From the NCBI GenBank assembly GCA_027214255.1, contig JAPWHL010000003.1, forward strand, positions 173,295-237,294: a stretch of 64,000 nt of DNA, in the 5' to 3' direction. Origin of the DNA: Roseovarius aestuarii. Its GTDB lineage: Bacteria; Pseudomonadota; Alphaproteobacteria; Rhodobacterales; Rhodobacteraceae. Numbering within the stretch: position 1 is the first letter of the stretch; every line of letters begins with the position of its first letter. The notes beneath the pieces were generated by a model. It ran no database searches. It was not told the origin of the DNA and worked only from the letters and a program-made list of their open reading frames with translations. This document shows positions 8,960 to 17,911 of the stretch, piece by piece. Position numbers and translations under genes: made by a program.

Positions 8960-9808
8960 ATGAAGAACTGGCTGGTAACGACACAATGGCTTGCACAGCA
9001 TATTGATGACCCGCAGATTGTTGTTCTGGACTGCTCTTGGCACTTGCCTGACACGGGGAAATTCGCCGTTGACGATTTCCTTCAAGGGCATATTCCTGGC
9101 GCACGTTTTGCCGACCTGAATGTGATATCGGATCAGGCATCGCCCTATGTGAACATGCTGCCGGATGCGGCGCATTTTTCGCAACAGGTCGGGGCGCTGG
9201 GCGTTGGCAACGAGACCCATGTCGTGATCTACGACGCGGGCTATGTGTCGGCGCGTCTTTGGTGGATGTTCCGTGTCTTTGGACATGAACGGGTCAGCAT
9301 TCTGGACGGCGGGTGGCGCAAATGGCGCGCCGAAGACCGTTCTGTTGCCACCGGCCCTGCCGAACCGGTTGCCCCCAAAGAGTTCAGCGCCAAGGCCGAT
9401 CACAGCCGCATTGCCACGCTTGTAGATGTCAAAGCCGCACTGAATGCGTCGCAGACAACAATCGTGGATGCCCGTACGCCGGCACGTTTTGATGGCACCG
9501 AAGGATCGGGCTATCCCGGCGTTCCGGGTGGTTACATGCCCGGTGCAATCAACACGCATTGGGGCAAGTTTTTTGATGCGGACAACAACCATGTCTTTGT
9601 GAGCCCCGAGCGTGCCGCCGAGGTATTTTCCGAGGCCGGTGCCGATATCGACGGTGACGTGATCACGACCTGTGGGTCAGGTGTTACTGCGGCAATTCTT
9701 GGGTTCATGATTGAACAGTTGGGCAATGCGAACTGGCGTCTGTACGATGGTTCCTGGCATGAATGGGGCCAGCAGGACGATACGGTTAAACTGCGTAAAG
9801 AGCCGTAG
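8960..9808 (+). CDS. sseA: 3-mercaptopyruvate sulfurtransferase (rhodanese family)
   Basis: 282 residues with two rhodanese domains (about 5-125 and 155-275). The active-site loop CGSGVTA (Cys238) is the mercaptopyruvate-sulfurtransferase version, as opposed to CRKGVT in thiosulfate sulfurtransferases. The enzyme transfers sulfur from 3-mercaptopyruvate to a thiol or cyanide acceptor. An AGGAGCATGAC site precedes the ATG. It sits between hyuB and an FAD amino acid oxidase, so it may remove sulfur from a mercapto-keto-acid made by oxidative deamination in the same pathway; this is inference from context. Confidence 0.88.
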   Translation: MKNWLVTTQWLAQHIDDPQIVVLDCSWHLPDTGKFAVDDFLQGHIPGARFADLNVISDQASPYVNMLPDAAHFSQQVGALGVGNETHVVIYDAGYVSARLWWMFRVFGHERVSILDGGWRKWRAEDRSVATGPAEPVAPKEFSAKADHSRIATLVDVKAALNASQTTIVDARTPARFDGTEGSGYPGVPGGYMPGAINTHWGKFFDADNNHVFVSPERAAEVFSEAGADIDGDVITTCGSGVTAAILGFMIEQLGNANWRLYDGSWHEWGQQDDTVKLRKEP

Positions 9809-9810
9809 AC

Positions 9811-11127
9811 ATGGTGGCGCGAACCATTAGCGGGCAGGGTATCAGCCAAACAGACGCTGCTTTGCCCACCGAAACCGACGTAGTGGTGATCGGTGGCGGA
9901 ATTGTTGGCGTCAGCGCCGCTTGGCATTTGGCCAATCGAGGGTTTCGTACGGTCTTGTGTGAAAAGGGCGACATCGGCGGCGAACAATCTGGCCGCAACT
10001 GGGGCCTGTGCCGGAACACAATGCGCAGCCCGGCAGAGATTCCACTGATGCGTCAAAGCATGCAAGATTGGCGCGATGCATCGGTCTTTGGTGGGTTGGA
10101 TACCGGGTTTCGCACCACGGGAATCATGTATTTTACCGGCCGCAGTTCGGGGGATGCCGCGTCTTATGAGGCATGGCTTCAATCGATACGCAACAGCGGA
10201 TTGGACAGCCGTATGGTCAGCGCGCAGGAGATATCCCAGCTGTTGCCGGGCTGTGCCGAGGTGCCCACCAGTGGCGCGCTCTATACGGCCTCGGACGCGG
10301 TGGCCGAACCAGCCAAGGCCGCCCCTGCGATCGCCCGTGCGGCGCAGGCGCAGGGCGCAATCATCCGAACACGCTGTGCTGTGCGTGGGATCGAGCGCAG
10401 CGGCGGCGGGCTTCATTCTGTCGTGACGGAAGCTGGAACAATCAAATGCGGCGCAGCACTGTTGGCGGGCGGGGCATGGTCGCGCCTGTTTGCGGGTAAT
10501 CTGGGTCTGAACCTGCCGGCGCTGAACGTGATGGGGTCGGTCATGCGCACAGAACCGATGAGCGGGGGGCCGGACATCTCGATGGTGGGGCGTAACTTTG
10601 GCTGCCGCAAACGCGAGGATGGAGGCTATATCGTGTCACAGGCGGATGCGACGATCTTTGATATCGTGCCCGACAGCTTTCGCTTGTTTAACGCGTTTCG
10701 CCCAATGATCGGCACCGGCCTGCGCCAACTGCGAATGCGCGTTGGCTCGGCCTTTTTCCAAGAATTGATGATGCAGCGCAAATGGCAACTGCATCAGGTG
10801 ACTCCGTTTGAACAGACCCGTATTCTGGACCCCAAACCATCGCAACGTGTGTTGCAACAGGCGGCAGGACGGGTTGCGCAGGCGTTTCCATTTTTCAAGG
10901 ATTTGAAAGTGGCGCAAAGTTGGGGCGGAATGATTGATGTGACGCCCGATGCCTTGCCGATCATCGGCCCAGTCCAGCAGGTTCCGGGGCTTTTCATGGC
11001 AACCGGATTTTCCGGCCATGGTTTCGGGTTGGGCCCCGGCGGGGGTCGATTGGGCGCTGATCTTCTGGCAGGGGGCGCGCCGGTGGTTGACCCACATCCC
11101 TATCGCCCACAGCGCTTTCAGTTGTGA
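9811..11127 (+). CDS. FAD-dependent oxidoreductase (DadA/sarcosine-oxidase-like)
   Basis: 438 residues of the DAO superfamily. DVVVIGGGIVGVSAAWHLANRG with CEKG is the N-terminal Rossmann fold for FAD, GRNWG follows, and the C-terminus has the second FAD contact ATGFSGHGFGLGPGGG. Members oxidise amino or N-methylamino acids (D-amino acids, sarcosine, dimethylglycine). Only two bases separate it from the sulfurtransferase stop, so it is in the same transcript. It could feed the GcvT-type protein with a methylene group, as sarcosine and dimethylglycine enzymes do. No covalent-FAD His can be assigned with certainty. Confidence 0.85.
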   Translation: MVARTISGQGISQTDAALPTETDVVVIGGGIVGVSAAWHLANRGFRTVLCEKGDIGGEQSGRNWGLCRNTMRSPAEIPLMRQSMQDWRDASVFGGLDTGFRTTGIMYFTGRSSGDAASYEAWLQSIRNSGLDSRMVSAQEISQLLPGCAEVPTSGALYTASDAVAEPAKAAPAIARAAQAQGAIIRTRCAVRGIERSGGGLHSVVTEAGTIKCGAALLAGGAWSRLFAGNLGLNLPALNVMGSVMRTEPMSGGPDISMVGRNFGCRKREDGGYIVSQADATIFDIVPDSFRLFNAFRPMIGTGLRQLRMRVGSAFFQELMMQRKWQLHQVTPFEQTRILDPKPSQRVLQQAAGRVAQAFPFFKDLKVAQSWGGMIDVTPDALPIIGPVQQVPGLFMATGFSGHGFGLGPGGGRLGADLLAGGAPVVDPHPYRPQRFQL

Positions 11128-11154
11128 CTGATATTCATTGAACGGAGACGCATC

Positions 11155-11958
11155 ATGATACTGGCCTTGGATCATTTGATTTACTGGGTTCAAGACCCGT
11201 CCGACATGGTAGCCACCTGTCAGGCGTTCGAACAGGCCGGGTTCGTGATTACCGATCGAGACGACGAGGGGCGTGAAGAGGCCCCTACGCGCCAACGGCT
11301 GATTTGTCTGGACGATGGCAGCTATATCGAAATCTTGACGGTGTGCGACACAACTGCCCGTCAGAACCATCGGTTGGAGCCATTGGGCCGACAGGGGAAT
11401 GGCTGGGCCGATTATTCGCTGTTCACGGATGATCTGGACTGTGTGCTGGATCGCGTTCTGGCGGCGGGCCTTCCGGTATCCGGGCCAAAGTCGCATGAGA
11501 AGAAGCTGGTTGATGGCCGCCCGTGGGGTGTGAGATTGATCAATATCGGTGTCGGCACGGGGCATCCGGCCATGCCGTTTGTTTTGCAGGATACGGTGGG
11601 GCGCAATCTGCGTATTCCACAAACCCATACACGCCACCCCAATCAGGCACGTGCCACCGTGGGGGTCCGCGTGATCGTGCGTGATCTGGAGGCGGCGGTT
11701 GCGTCGCTGTCAATCGTCATGGGCGCGCCGACCAAACCAGAGAGCCTTCCGGCTGGTGCGGCCGCGGGGCACCGTTTTCAGATCGGAAAGCAATGGGTGG
11801 ACGTGTTCAGCCCGAAACCAGACGATGTCGCGCTGGGGGCATTTCTGGACCGGCGCGGCGACAGTGTTTTTTCCGTGGTTTTGGCCGGAGCATCCGGTCA
11901 AAACCTGTCATTGATGGCGGCAGGGCCGTTTTCCACGACAGAGATTGTGGCGGAGTAG
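11155..11958 (+). CDS. VOC-superfamily (glyoxalase-like domain) protein
   Basis: 267 residues. It begins LALDHLIYWVQD, with the metal-site His of a vicinal-oxygen-chelate fold, and carries two related half-domains (about 1-125 and 160-265), like the Glyoxalase_3 type group. The reaction is unknown: VOC proteins include lyases, isomerases, dioxygenases and binding proteins. A GGAGACG site precedes the ATG. It is the last gene of the GcvT-HyuAB run, 27 bases behind the FAD oxidoreductase. Confidence 0.7.
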   Translation: MILALDHLIYWVQDPSDMVATCQAFEQAGFVITDRDDEGREEAPTRQRLICLDDGSYIEILTVCDTTARQNHRLEPLGRQGNGWADYSLFTDDLDCVLDRVLAAGLPVSGPKSHEKKLVDGRPWGVRLINIGVGTGHPAMPFVLQDTVGRNLRIPQTHTRHPNQARATVGVRVIVRDLEAAVASLSIVMGAPTKPESLPAGAAAGHRFQIGKQWVDVFSPKPDDVALGAFLDRRGDSVFSVVLAGASGQNLSLMAAGPFSTTEIVAE

Positions 11959-12083
11959 CCCTGTGGCTGGCCAGCTATAAATTAGCGCAATGTGAACGGG
12001 TTTTGGGCCTGCGTTTGGGGCCGATTTCTGTGCGCACGTACTGACGCGTATACGTCCCCCTCAATCGCACCCTTTGGTGGGGT

Positions 12084-12100
12084 ATTTCAAATGTTGAAAT
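12084..12100. promoter_or_regulatory. Palindrome upstream of the iclR gene, candidate operator
   Basis: ATTTCAA-ATG-TTGAAAT is a perfect inverted repeat with 7-base arms and a 3-base spacer, 62 bases before the IclR-type regulator gene. Size and composition suit a dimeric IclR binding site, so autoregulation is plausible. Confidence 0.5.
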
Positions 12101-12162
12101 TTCTTGCGGGTGTGATATCTGACGTACAATAAGGTGGAGAGCGCCAACCCAACCGTCGCCCA

Positions 12163-12978
12163 ATGATGATCGGTCTTAGTATGCAGACAACAGTTGTTAA
12201 AGGTATCAAGGTTCTTGAGGCTCTTGCTTTGGCTTCGCAACCCATGTCACTGGGGGATATCGCGGAAATTTGCGACATGACGAAAAGCAACGCGCACAGG
12301 TTGCTGCATACCTTCGTCGCGTGCGGTTATGTGAACCACAATCCCGTCACCCGTCACTATCAGGCGACGCTGCGAATGTGGGAAATGGGGTCGCGCGTAC
12401 ACGAGCGTATGGATATGCGCGTCATTGCCGCGCCGCATCTGGCATGGCTGGCGACCACGACCGAAGAAACCGTGCATCTTGCGGTGCTGGATAAACTGGA
12501 CGCTTTGTATCTGGACAAAGTTGACGGCATCCACGCGGTTCGGGCTTATGTAAATGTGGGTGACCGCTCACCCAGCTATGCCTCGGCGTCGGGCAAGGCG
12601 ATGTTGGCCTATCAACCTGCGGAAATTGTCGAGCAAGTTGCACAGACGATCGTGCGGCACACGGAAAAGACGGTTCGTTCGCCAGAGGAATTGCGCGAGC
12701 ATCTGGAAAAAATCAGGAGTACCGGATTTTCGATTACGACAGGTGAATGGCGCCCCGGCGTTATGGCTGTGTCGCGTGCCATTCGCGGCGACACCGGGCG
12801 CGTTCTGGCGGCAATCGGCGTTGCGGCCCCGATTGATCAGACACAGCGCGCGACGCTGGAGCGAATGTCCGAATCGGTCAAGATTGCTGCGACCCGGATC
12901 GAAACCGATCTTGGCTTTAGTTCGCGGATTGCGACAACCAGACCGATCTCTGAGCTCAAGCGCAAACGCAAGGCGTAA
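12163..12978 (+). CDS. IclR-family transcriptional regulator
   Basis: 271 residues. An N-terminal winged helix (VVKGIKVLEALALASQPMSLGDIAEICDMTKSNAHRLLHTFVACGYV) is followed by the IclR effector domain, with AYVNVGDRSPSYASASGKAMLAY and FSITTGEWRPGVMAVSRAI. These regulators control small catabolic operons in response to an aromatic or organic acid ligand. The start is uncertain: an alternative ATG lies at 12181 and neither has a strong ribosome site. It is codirectional with the GcvT-HyuAB operon and convergent with the following gene (13 bases between stop codons). It is probably the local regulator of the catabolic island. Confidence 0.88.
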   Translation: MMIGLSMQTTVVKGIKVLEALALASQPMSLGDIAEICDMTKSNAHRLLHTFVACGYVNHNPVTRHYQATLRMWEMGSRVHERMDMRVIAAPHLAWLATTTEETVHLAVLDKLDALYLDKVDGIHAVRAYVNVGDRSPSYASASGKAMLAYQPAEIVEQVAQTIVRHTEKTVRSPEELREHLEKIRSTGFSITTGEWRPGVMAVSRAIRGDTGRVLAAIGVAAPIDQTQRATLERMSESVKIAATRIETDLGFSSRIATTRPISELKRKRKA

Positions 12979-12991
12979 CGTGTCTTTGCAC

Positions 12992-14587
12992 CTATCGAAG
13001 CTTACGCAACGCTTTTTGTACCACGCGTGAGGCATTGAAACCCGGTACGCCACTGACGCCGCCGCCGGGGTGGGCACTGGCACTGCAAAGGAACAATCCT
13101 GTAACGGGCGTCGTGTAATCGGCAAACTTTGCAACGGGACGGCGAAAGAACATCTGATCCAACGCAAGGTTAAAGTGGTGCGGGCATCCACCGGGCAGGC
13201 CGAAAATGTCCTCGTAATCCTGCGGAAGCATGACCTGACTGTGTTCGATCCAGCCGGGGGTGATTGTCGCGTGATCGGCGATGGTCTCTTCGACGGTCCG
13301 GATGATTTTTTCGCGGACTTGTGCCAGCCCGTTCATATCGTCCGGAACTGGCACGTGCCCGCCATAAATGCTTAGCAAGTGTTTGCCCGGAGGGGCCAAT
13401 GACGGGTCCGCCAATGTTGGAATCTGGACCGTTAGAAACGGGCGCGCGGACATTTGGCCGCTGTTCAGTTCGTTATAGGCGCGCTCCAGATACGCGACGC
13501 TGGGGGCGATTGTGTATTGCACGTGCGGGCTGTTGGCGTCGGCGGGGCTGTCGGGCGTGTGAAAGACCGGCGGGCTTGAAGTCGCGACATGCATTTTGAA
13601 GGCCGACGACTGCTGGTTCAGGCCCTGCACGGCGCGGCTGTAATCGGCGGGCAGATGTTCGGCGCCGACAAGGTCGGAAACCACGCTTTGGATGGATGCG
13701 TTTGCAATCACGGTGCGGGCGTTGATCACTTCGCCACCTTGCAAGGTCACGCCGGTGGCGCGGCCGTTATCGATGTTTACTTTTTCGACCACCGCATTGG
13801 TGCGGGTTTCCATGCCATACCGCGATGCCGAGGCCACGATGGCCTCGCAAATGCGCCCCATACCGCCACGCACAAGACCCGTGCCACCGGCCTGTGTGTT
13901 GTTTTCCCGCATTTGGCCACGGGTCAGGAAGAAGGCAGTGCCAGCGGTATGGATACTGACGCGCTGCCCCGATCCGGCCGAGGGGTAATACCCCAGTATG
14001 ACCATGGCCTGTTCGGATTCAAACCACCGCGACAGATAGTCATAGGCGCTCATGGTTAACAGGTCCGAGATATCATGGAACCGACGCAACAGGCCCAGAT
14101 TTCGTGCGGCAAAGCCCAGCTTTGATACCAACCCCCGAATTGAGAGGTCTGCCGGGTCTGGCGGGATTTCCCATAGGAGTTTTCGAATAATCGGTCCCAG
14201 GCTGTTGATATGCGCGATGTATTCCGGATAACGCGCCGCATCTTTTTGCGAGAACCGGGCAAGCTCGGCCGCGACACGTTCGGTTTCACGCCAGACTGTC
14301 ACCGATGATCCGTTTTCCAGAATGTGGACGGTTGGCGGGGGGGTAATAACCTCATAGCCGAAATCGGCAAGTTCCAGATCCAGTATGACGCGCGGTTGCA
14401 GCAGCCCCAGCATATGGGCGGCTGTGTTCACGCGATACCCATCCCAGACCTCTTCCGTGACGGATGCACCGCCTAGAATCGCGCGGCGTTCTAATACGCA
14501 AACACGGCGTCCGGCCTTGGACAGATACGCGCCACAAACAAGCCCGTTGTGACCACCACCGACAATAACCGCGTCATATGCCACCAT
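12992..14587 (-). CDS. Phytoene-desaturase-like FAD/NAD(P) oxidoreductase
   Basis: 531 residues. It begins YDAVIVGGGHNGLVCGAYLSKAGRRVCVLERR, the FAD-binding fold of the CrtI/PYROXD2-like amine-oxidase group, and ends with GLFLCSASAHPGGGVSGVPGFNASR, the C-terminal FAD contact. Roseobacter genomes hold many such proteins outside carotenoid clusters, acting on unknown substrates; no crt genes are nearby. It sits between the IclR gene and a PLP lyase and is divergent from the latter, so it may add an oxidation step to the island. The substrate cannot be deduced. Confidence 0.82.
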   Translation of the reverse strand: MVAYDAVIVGGGHNGLVCGAYLSKAGRRVCVLERRAILGGASVTEEVWDGYRVNTAAHMLGLLQPRVILDLELADFGYEVITPPPTVHILENGSSVTVWRETERVAAELARFSQKDAARYPEYIAHINSLGPIIRKLLWEIPPDPADLSIRGLVSKLGFAARNLGLLRRFHDISDLLTMSAYDYLSRWFESEQAMVILGYYPSAGSGQRVSIHTAGTAFFLTRGQMRENNTQAGGTGLVRGGMGRICEAIVASASRYGMETRTNAVVEKVNIDNGRATGVTLQGGEVINARTVIANASIQSVVSDLVGAEHLPADYSRAVQGLNQQSSAFKMHVATSSPPVFHTPDSPADANSPHVQYTIAPSVAYLERAYNELNSGQMSARPFLTVQIPTLADPSLAPPGKHLLSIYGGHVPVPDDMNGLAQVREKIIRTVEETIADHATITPGWIEHSQVMLPQDYEDIFGLPGGCPHHFNLALDQMFFRRPVAKFADYTTPVTGLFLCSASAHPGGGVSGVPGFNASRVVQKALRKLR

Positions 14588-14850
14588 TGCTTTGATCCTC
14601 GACTCTTGCGACTAAATTCTGAATAGCGAAATGCCATGACGATTATTGACATTATTCCGAGGGAAGTGCTAGCTGAATGCGCAAATTAGGGCAATGATTT
14701 CATTTCGGAACGAACCTGCATTTGCTTGGGTTGGTTGCCTTGGTCCCGTCTTGGGTGCTTAGGGAGCGCGCCTATCGCAAATTTGAACGCATCGGCGTAA
14801 CCGCTGGGCCTGTGTGCCCCTCAATTTCATACAAACAGAAAGGACCAGCC

Positions 14851-16053
14851 ATGAGCGACAAACAGAAACGAAATCGCCAGCCGGGATTCTCCACACGCGC
14901 GATTCACGAAGGGTATGACCCTGCGGACCATTTGGGCGCGCTGACGCCACCAATCTTCATGACATCGACCTTTGCATTTGAAACAGCCGAGGCCGGCGGC
15001 GAAATGTTCAAGGGCGAGCGCGGCGGCTATATCTATGGGCGCACGAAAAACCCGACCCAGACAATTCTGGAACAACGGATTGCAAGCCTTGAGGGCGGCG
15101 AGGCCGGAATGGCCGTTGGGTCCGGTATGGCGGCGACATCGTGTGTGTTGCTGAGTTTGCTCAGCGCGGGCGATGAAATCGTTATTGACCACACGCTCTA
15201 TGGCAACACATTTGCCCACCTGACCCAGACCCTTCCGCGCTTTGGCATCAAGGTCAAGTTGGCCGATTTCACCGACATCGAGGGCGTTCGCGAAACGGTG
15301 TCTGAGGAAACAAAGATGGTGTTCTTTGAAACGCCGGCAAACCCGAACGTGCGTGTGATCGACATCACCGAGGTTGCCACAATCGTGCATAAAGTTGGCG
15401 GGTTGGTTGTTGTCGACAACACCTTTGCGACCCCGGTTTTGCAACGCCCGATAAGCATGGGGGCCGATGTGGTGGTGCACTCGGCGACCAAATATATCGG
15501 CGGACATGCCGACATCATCGCTGGGCTGGTGATCAGCACGGCAGACATCATTACCCAATGCCGTCAGGCTGGCTTGCGCTGGATCACAGGTGCGACGCTG
15601 TCGCCGTTTAACTGCTTTTTGATCCTTCGGGGCCTTAAGACGTTAGAATTGCGAATGGAGCGGCATTCATCCACCGCCCTTCAGGCCGCAACCCTGTTGG
15701 AAGGCCACCACAAGGTCAAAAGCATCTCCTATCCAGGCCTGGCCAGCTTTCCTCAGTATGATCTGGCCCGCAAACAGATGTCGGGCTTTGGCGGTCTGGT
15801 GTCGTTTGAATTGGATGGCGGGATCGACGCGGGCATGAAGATGATGAACAATCTTGAACTGGTGACGCGTGCGGTTAGCCTTGGTGATTCCGAGACGTTG
15901 ATTCAGCACCCGGCCAGCATGACTCATGCCGTTTACGGCCCGGAAGAGCGGGCCAAGCACGGGATCAGCGATGGCCTGTTGCGCCTGTCCATCGGCCTGG
16001 AAACGGCCGAGGATATTCTGGAAGATATCGAAGCCGCGTTGAACGCTTTGTAA
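14851..16053 (+). CDS. PLP-dependent gamma-family C-S lyase / trans-sulfuration enzyme
   Basis: 400 residues of the Cys/Met metabolism PLP family (cystathionine gamma-synthase, cystathionine gamma-lyase, methionine gamma-lyase). YGRTKNPTQTILEQRIASLEGG, the Asp-bearing VVDNTFATP and the PLP-lysine segment SATKYIGGHADIIAG are all present. Where methionine gamma-lyases have a key Cys in LYGCT, this protein has LYGNT, so methioninase activity is not assured. The start at 14851 (AAAGGA upstream) gives a normal family N-terminus; a 43-codon longer frame is disregarded. It is transcribed alone from a 263-base intergenic region without a recognisable SAM riboswitch. It likely cleaves or forms a C-S bond in the sulfur branch of the island. 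Confidence 0.82.
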   Translation: MSDKQKRNRQPGFSTRAIHEGYDPADHLGALTPPIFMTSTFAFETAEAGGEMFKGERGGYIYGRTKNPTQTILEQRIASLEGGEAGMAVGSGMAATSCVLLSLLSAGDEIVIDHTLYGNTFAHLTQTLPRFGIKVKLADFTDIEGVRETVSEETKMVFFETPANPNVRVIDITEVATIVHKVGGLVVVDNTFATPVLQRPISMGADVVVHSATKYIGGHADIIAGLVISTADIITQCRQAGLRWITGATLSPFNCFLILRGLKTLELRMERHSSTALQAATLLEGHHKVKSISYPGLASFPQYDLARKQMSGFGGLVSFELDGGIDAGMKMMNNLELVTRAVSLGDSETLIQHPASMTHAVYGPEERAKHGISDGLLRLSIGLETAEDILEDIEAALNAL

Positions 16054-16071
16054 TCGAGCCCGTTAATGTGA

Positions 16072-16103
16072 CTGGCGCCGTGTTCGAAAGGGGGCGGCGC
16101 CAG
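16072..16103. terminator. Strong hairpin between convergent genes
   Basis: CTGGCGCCG (16072-16080) and CGGCGCCAG (16095-16103) form a perfect 9-base stem around a 14-base loop. It lies between the PLP lyase stop and the end of the leftward gene. There is no long T-run; it probably serves both sides. Confidence 0.55.
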
Positions 16104-16105
16104 CG

Positions 16106-16546
16106 TTACTTTGTCGGGCCTGAAAATACCTGAGTGATGTGGCCCTCAAACAAGGCCACTGTCGCCTGCGCCGTGCACCCATTCTTGAGCCAACGCAGAA
16201 AAAATGGCTGAGGCAGGCAAAACACCATTCCTCGATCTTGGCGATACTGGTGTGATCCATGGCCAAAAAGCTGCCCGCTTGATGTGCTGGTTTTTTGAAC
16301 TGTCCAAGAATTTCCTTCAAACCATGCAATGATCTCGCGCTCGCTGCACTTTAGTCCGTGCAGGGCCTTGCCCTTACTTTCAGACCGCAGAAGGTGAAGC
16401 TGATCGTAGTCTTGCAAAATCCAAGACATATCAGAAAGCGCTGCCTGACAGGTGATTTTGTCATCCTCTGATGCAAATGCGGGGAGTGTCAGACACACAA
16501 ATGTCAGAAGGGCCGCAAGGCGTTGGGAGTGGAAAAACCGGCGCAT
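16106..16546 (-). CDS. Small exported protein of unknown function
   Basis: 146 residues starting MRRFFHSQRLAALLTFVCLTLPAFAS, a clear Sec signal peptide with cleavage after AFA. The mature part has four Cys (in TCQAA, LKCSE, VFCLP, NGCTA), which would suit two periplasmic disulfides. I do not recognise the family. It stands alone, convergent with the PLP lyase gene and upstream in the same direction only of that hairpin. Coding is supported by the signal peptide and even composition. Confidence 0.65.
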   Translation of the reverse strand: MRRFFHSQRLAALLTFVCLTLPAFASEDDKITCQAALSDMSWILQDYDQLHLLRSESKGKALHGLKCSEREIIAWFEGNSWTVQKTSTSSGQLFGHGSHQYRQDRGMVFCLPQPFFLRWLKNGCTAQATVALFEGHITQVFSGPTK

Positions 16547-16662
16547 ACTGGTGAATGTAATGGATGCTTTGATGCAAGGCTATCGTTGATCCTACATGCC
16601 ATGGGCCACGAAAACGCCCAACCGGCAGGGGCCGAGCGGGCGCAATGACGTTTAGGCCGTGG

Positions 16663-17112
16663 TCAGGCCTGTGGGCGTTTTTCAATCATTTCGACGATCA
16701 AACCGTCCTCGGGGTTTCGCATGTAAACGATGCGCGATCCGGTGTTGGGGCCTTTGTCGATCCGAACCATCTCGCCGACAACCTCCATTGGCCACGCAAG
16801 GGCGCGCTCCATCGCGCTGTCCATATCCTCGACGTTGACGGCGATATGCAATGATCCCAGATCACAGGGGCGAGGGCGATAATCCTTTCGGTCATTGGGC
16901 GTGGCATAGCACAGCAGTTCGATGTTGGTGGTGCCGTTGCGCATATAGATGATTTCGACAGTAGCGCCCGGTACACCGGTGACACGCGCGATGATATCGG
17001 GATCGCGCGACGCGCGAGAAAAGGATTCAAAGCCGAACAGATCGCGAAACATGGCCTCGGAACGATCAAGGTCGTGGACTGTGATTCCAGTGTGGTTAAC
17101 GGTGACGGACAT
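16663..17112 (-). CDS. VOC-family protein
   Basis: 149 residues forming one glyoxalase-like domain. VNHTGITVHDLDRSEAMFRDLFGF opens with the metal-binding His, LGSLHIAVNVEDMDSAMERA opens the second beta-alpha-beta unit, and NPEDGLIVEMIE ends with the Glu ligand. This is similar in length to methylmalonyl-CoA epimerase and lactoylglutathione-lyase-like proteins. It is the last gene of the GntR/aldolase operon, 43 bases behind the SDR gene. It could be an epimerase or isomerase in that pathway; the substrate is unknown. Confidence 0.8.
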   Translation of the reverse strand: MSVTVNHTGITVHDLDRSEAMFRDLFGFESFSRASRDPDIIARVTGVPGATVEIIYMRNGTTNIELLCYATPNDRKDYRPRPCDLGSLHIAVNVEDMDSAMERALAWPMEVVGEMVRIDKGPNTGSRIVYMRNPEDGLIVEMIEKRPQA

Positions 17113-17155
17113 TCAGAGCCTCCAATAGTGTGAATGATGTAGGAAAGGGCAGGGG

Positions 17156-17902
17156 CTATCGCCCACCACTGACCGCGATGGTCGTGCCAGTGACATAACT
17201 GGCGGCATCCGACAGCAGCCAAATAATGGCGGCGGCGGTTTCGTCTGCCGTCCCCGAGCGCCCCAACGGCACGGTATCACCCAGACGGGCCACTCGGCCG
17301 GCATCGCCCGCGCTCTGATGAATTTCGGTGTCGATTAGGCCGGGACGCACTCCGTTAACACGGATGCCATCAGGGCCGAGTTCGCGTGATAATCCGATGG
17401 TCATTGCCTCGGTCGCCCCTTTCGAGGCGGCGTAGTCGACAAACTCGTTCGCGGCGCCCAAAACCGCAGCCATAGAGGACACATTGACGATGGATCCGCC
17501 CTGACCGCCGTGGCGGGGGGACATGATCCTAATAGCCTCGCGGCAGCATAGGAATGTGCCGGTCGTGTTAACGGCCAAAGTTCGGTTCCATCGGTCTAGG
17601 TCGAAGTCCTCAAATCGGGCGACAGGGGGCAGGATGCCCGCGTTATTGACCAATCCGTCCAGAGTTCCAAACCGGGATGTGCATTTGGTAAAAATCGTCT
17701 GAACGTCCTTTTCGTGCATGATGTCGCCCTGAACAGCCTCGGCCACGCCGCCAGCAGCTCGGATCGCGGCAACCACGGCATGTGCCGCCTTTTCGTCCGA
17801 GCGATAGGTCAACAACACTTCCCACCCGACTTTGGCTGCGGCGCGCGCTGTGGCCGCACCAATTCCACGCGATCCGCCTGTGATCAAAATGACTTTGCTC
17901 AT
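17156..17902 (-). CDS. Short-chain dehydrogenase/reductase, probably sugar-acting
   Basis: 248 residues. ITGGSRGIGAATARAAAKVG is the cofactor motif, VNNAGI is present, and the active site is SSMA followed by YAASK. It ends with VTGTTIAVSGGR, as in glucose-1-dehydrogenase and aldose-dehydrogenase-like SDRs. It sits 10 bases after the IlvD/Edd-type dehydratase in the same operon, an arrangement also seen in oxidative pentose pathways where an SDR makes the aldonolactone. Aldose or deoxy-aldose oxidation is therefore a reasonable inference, but sequence alone does not prove it. Confidence 0.82.
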   Translation of the reverse strand: MSKVILITGGSRGIGAATARAAAKVGWEVLLTYRSDEKAAHAVVAAIRAAGGVAEAVQGDIMHEKDVQTIFTKCTSRFGTLDGLVNNAGILPPVARFEDFDLDRWNRTLAVNTTGTFLCCREAIRIMSPRHGGQGGSIVNVSSMAAVLGAANEFVDYAASKGATEAMTIGLSRELGPDGIRVNGVRPGLIDTEIHQSAGDAGRVARLGDTVPLGRSGTADETAAAIIWLLSDAASYVTGTTIAVSGGR

Positions 17903-17911
17903 GGTACGCTC

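Noticed and set aside
10636..11637. 333-codon leftward frame across the FAD oxidoreductase and VOC genes
   Set aside because: Spans two good plus-strand genes and has no motifs.
14588..14850. Possible SAM riboswitch before the PLP C-S lyase gene
   Set aside because: None of the conserved cores of SAM-II, SAM-V or SAM-I could be found; the region is also open in frame as an N-terminal extension but lacks homology-like features.
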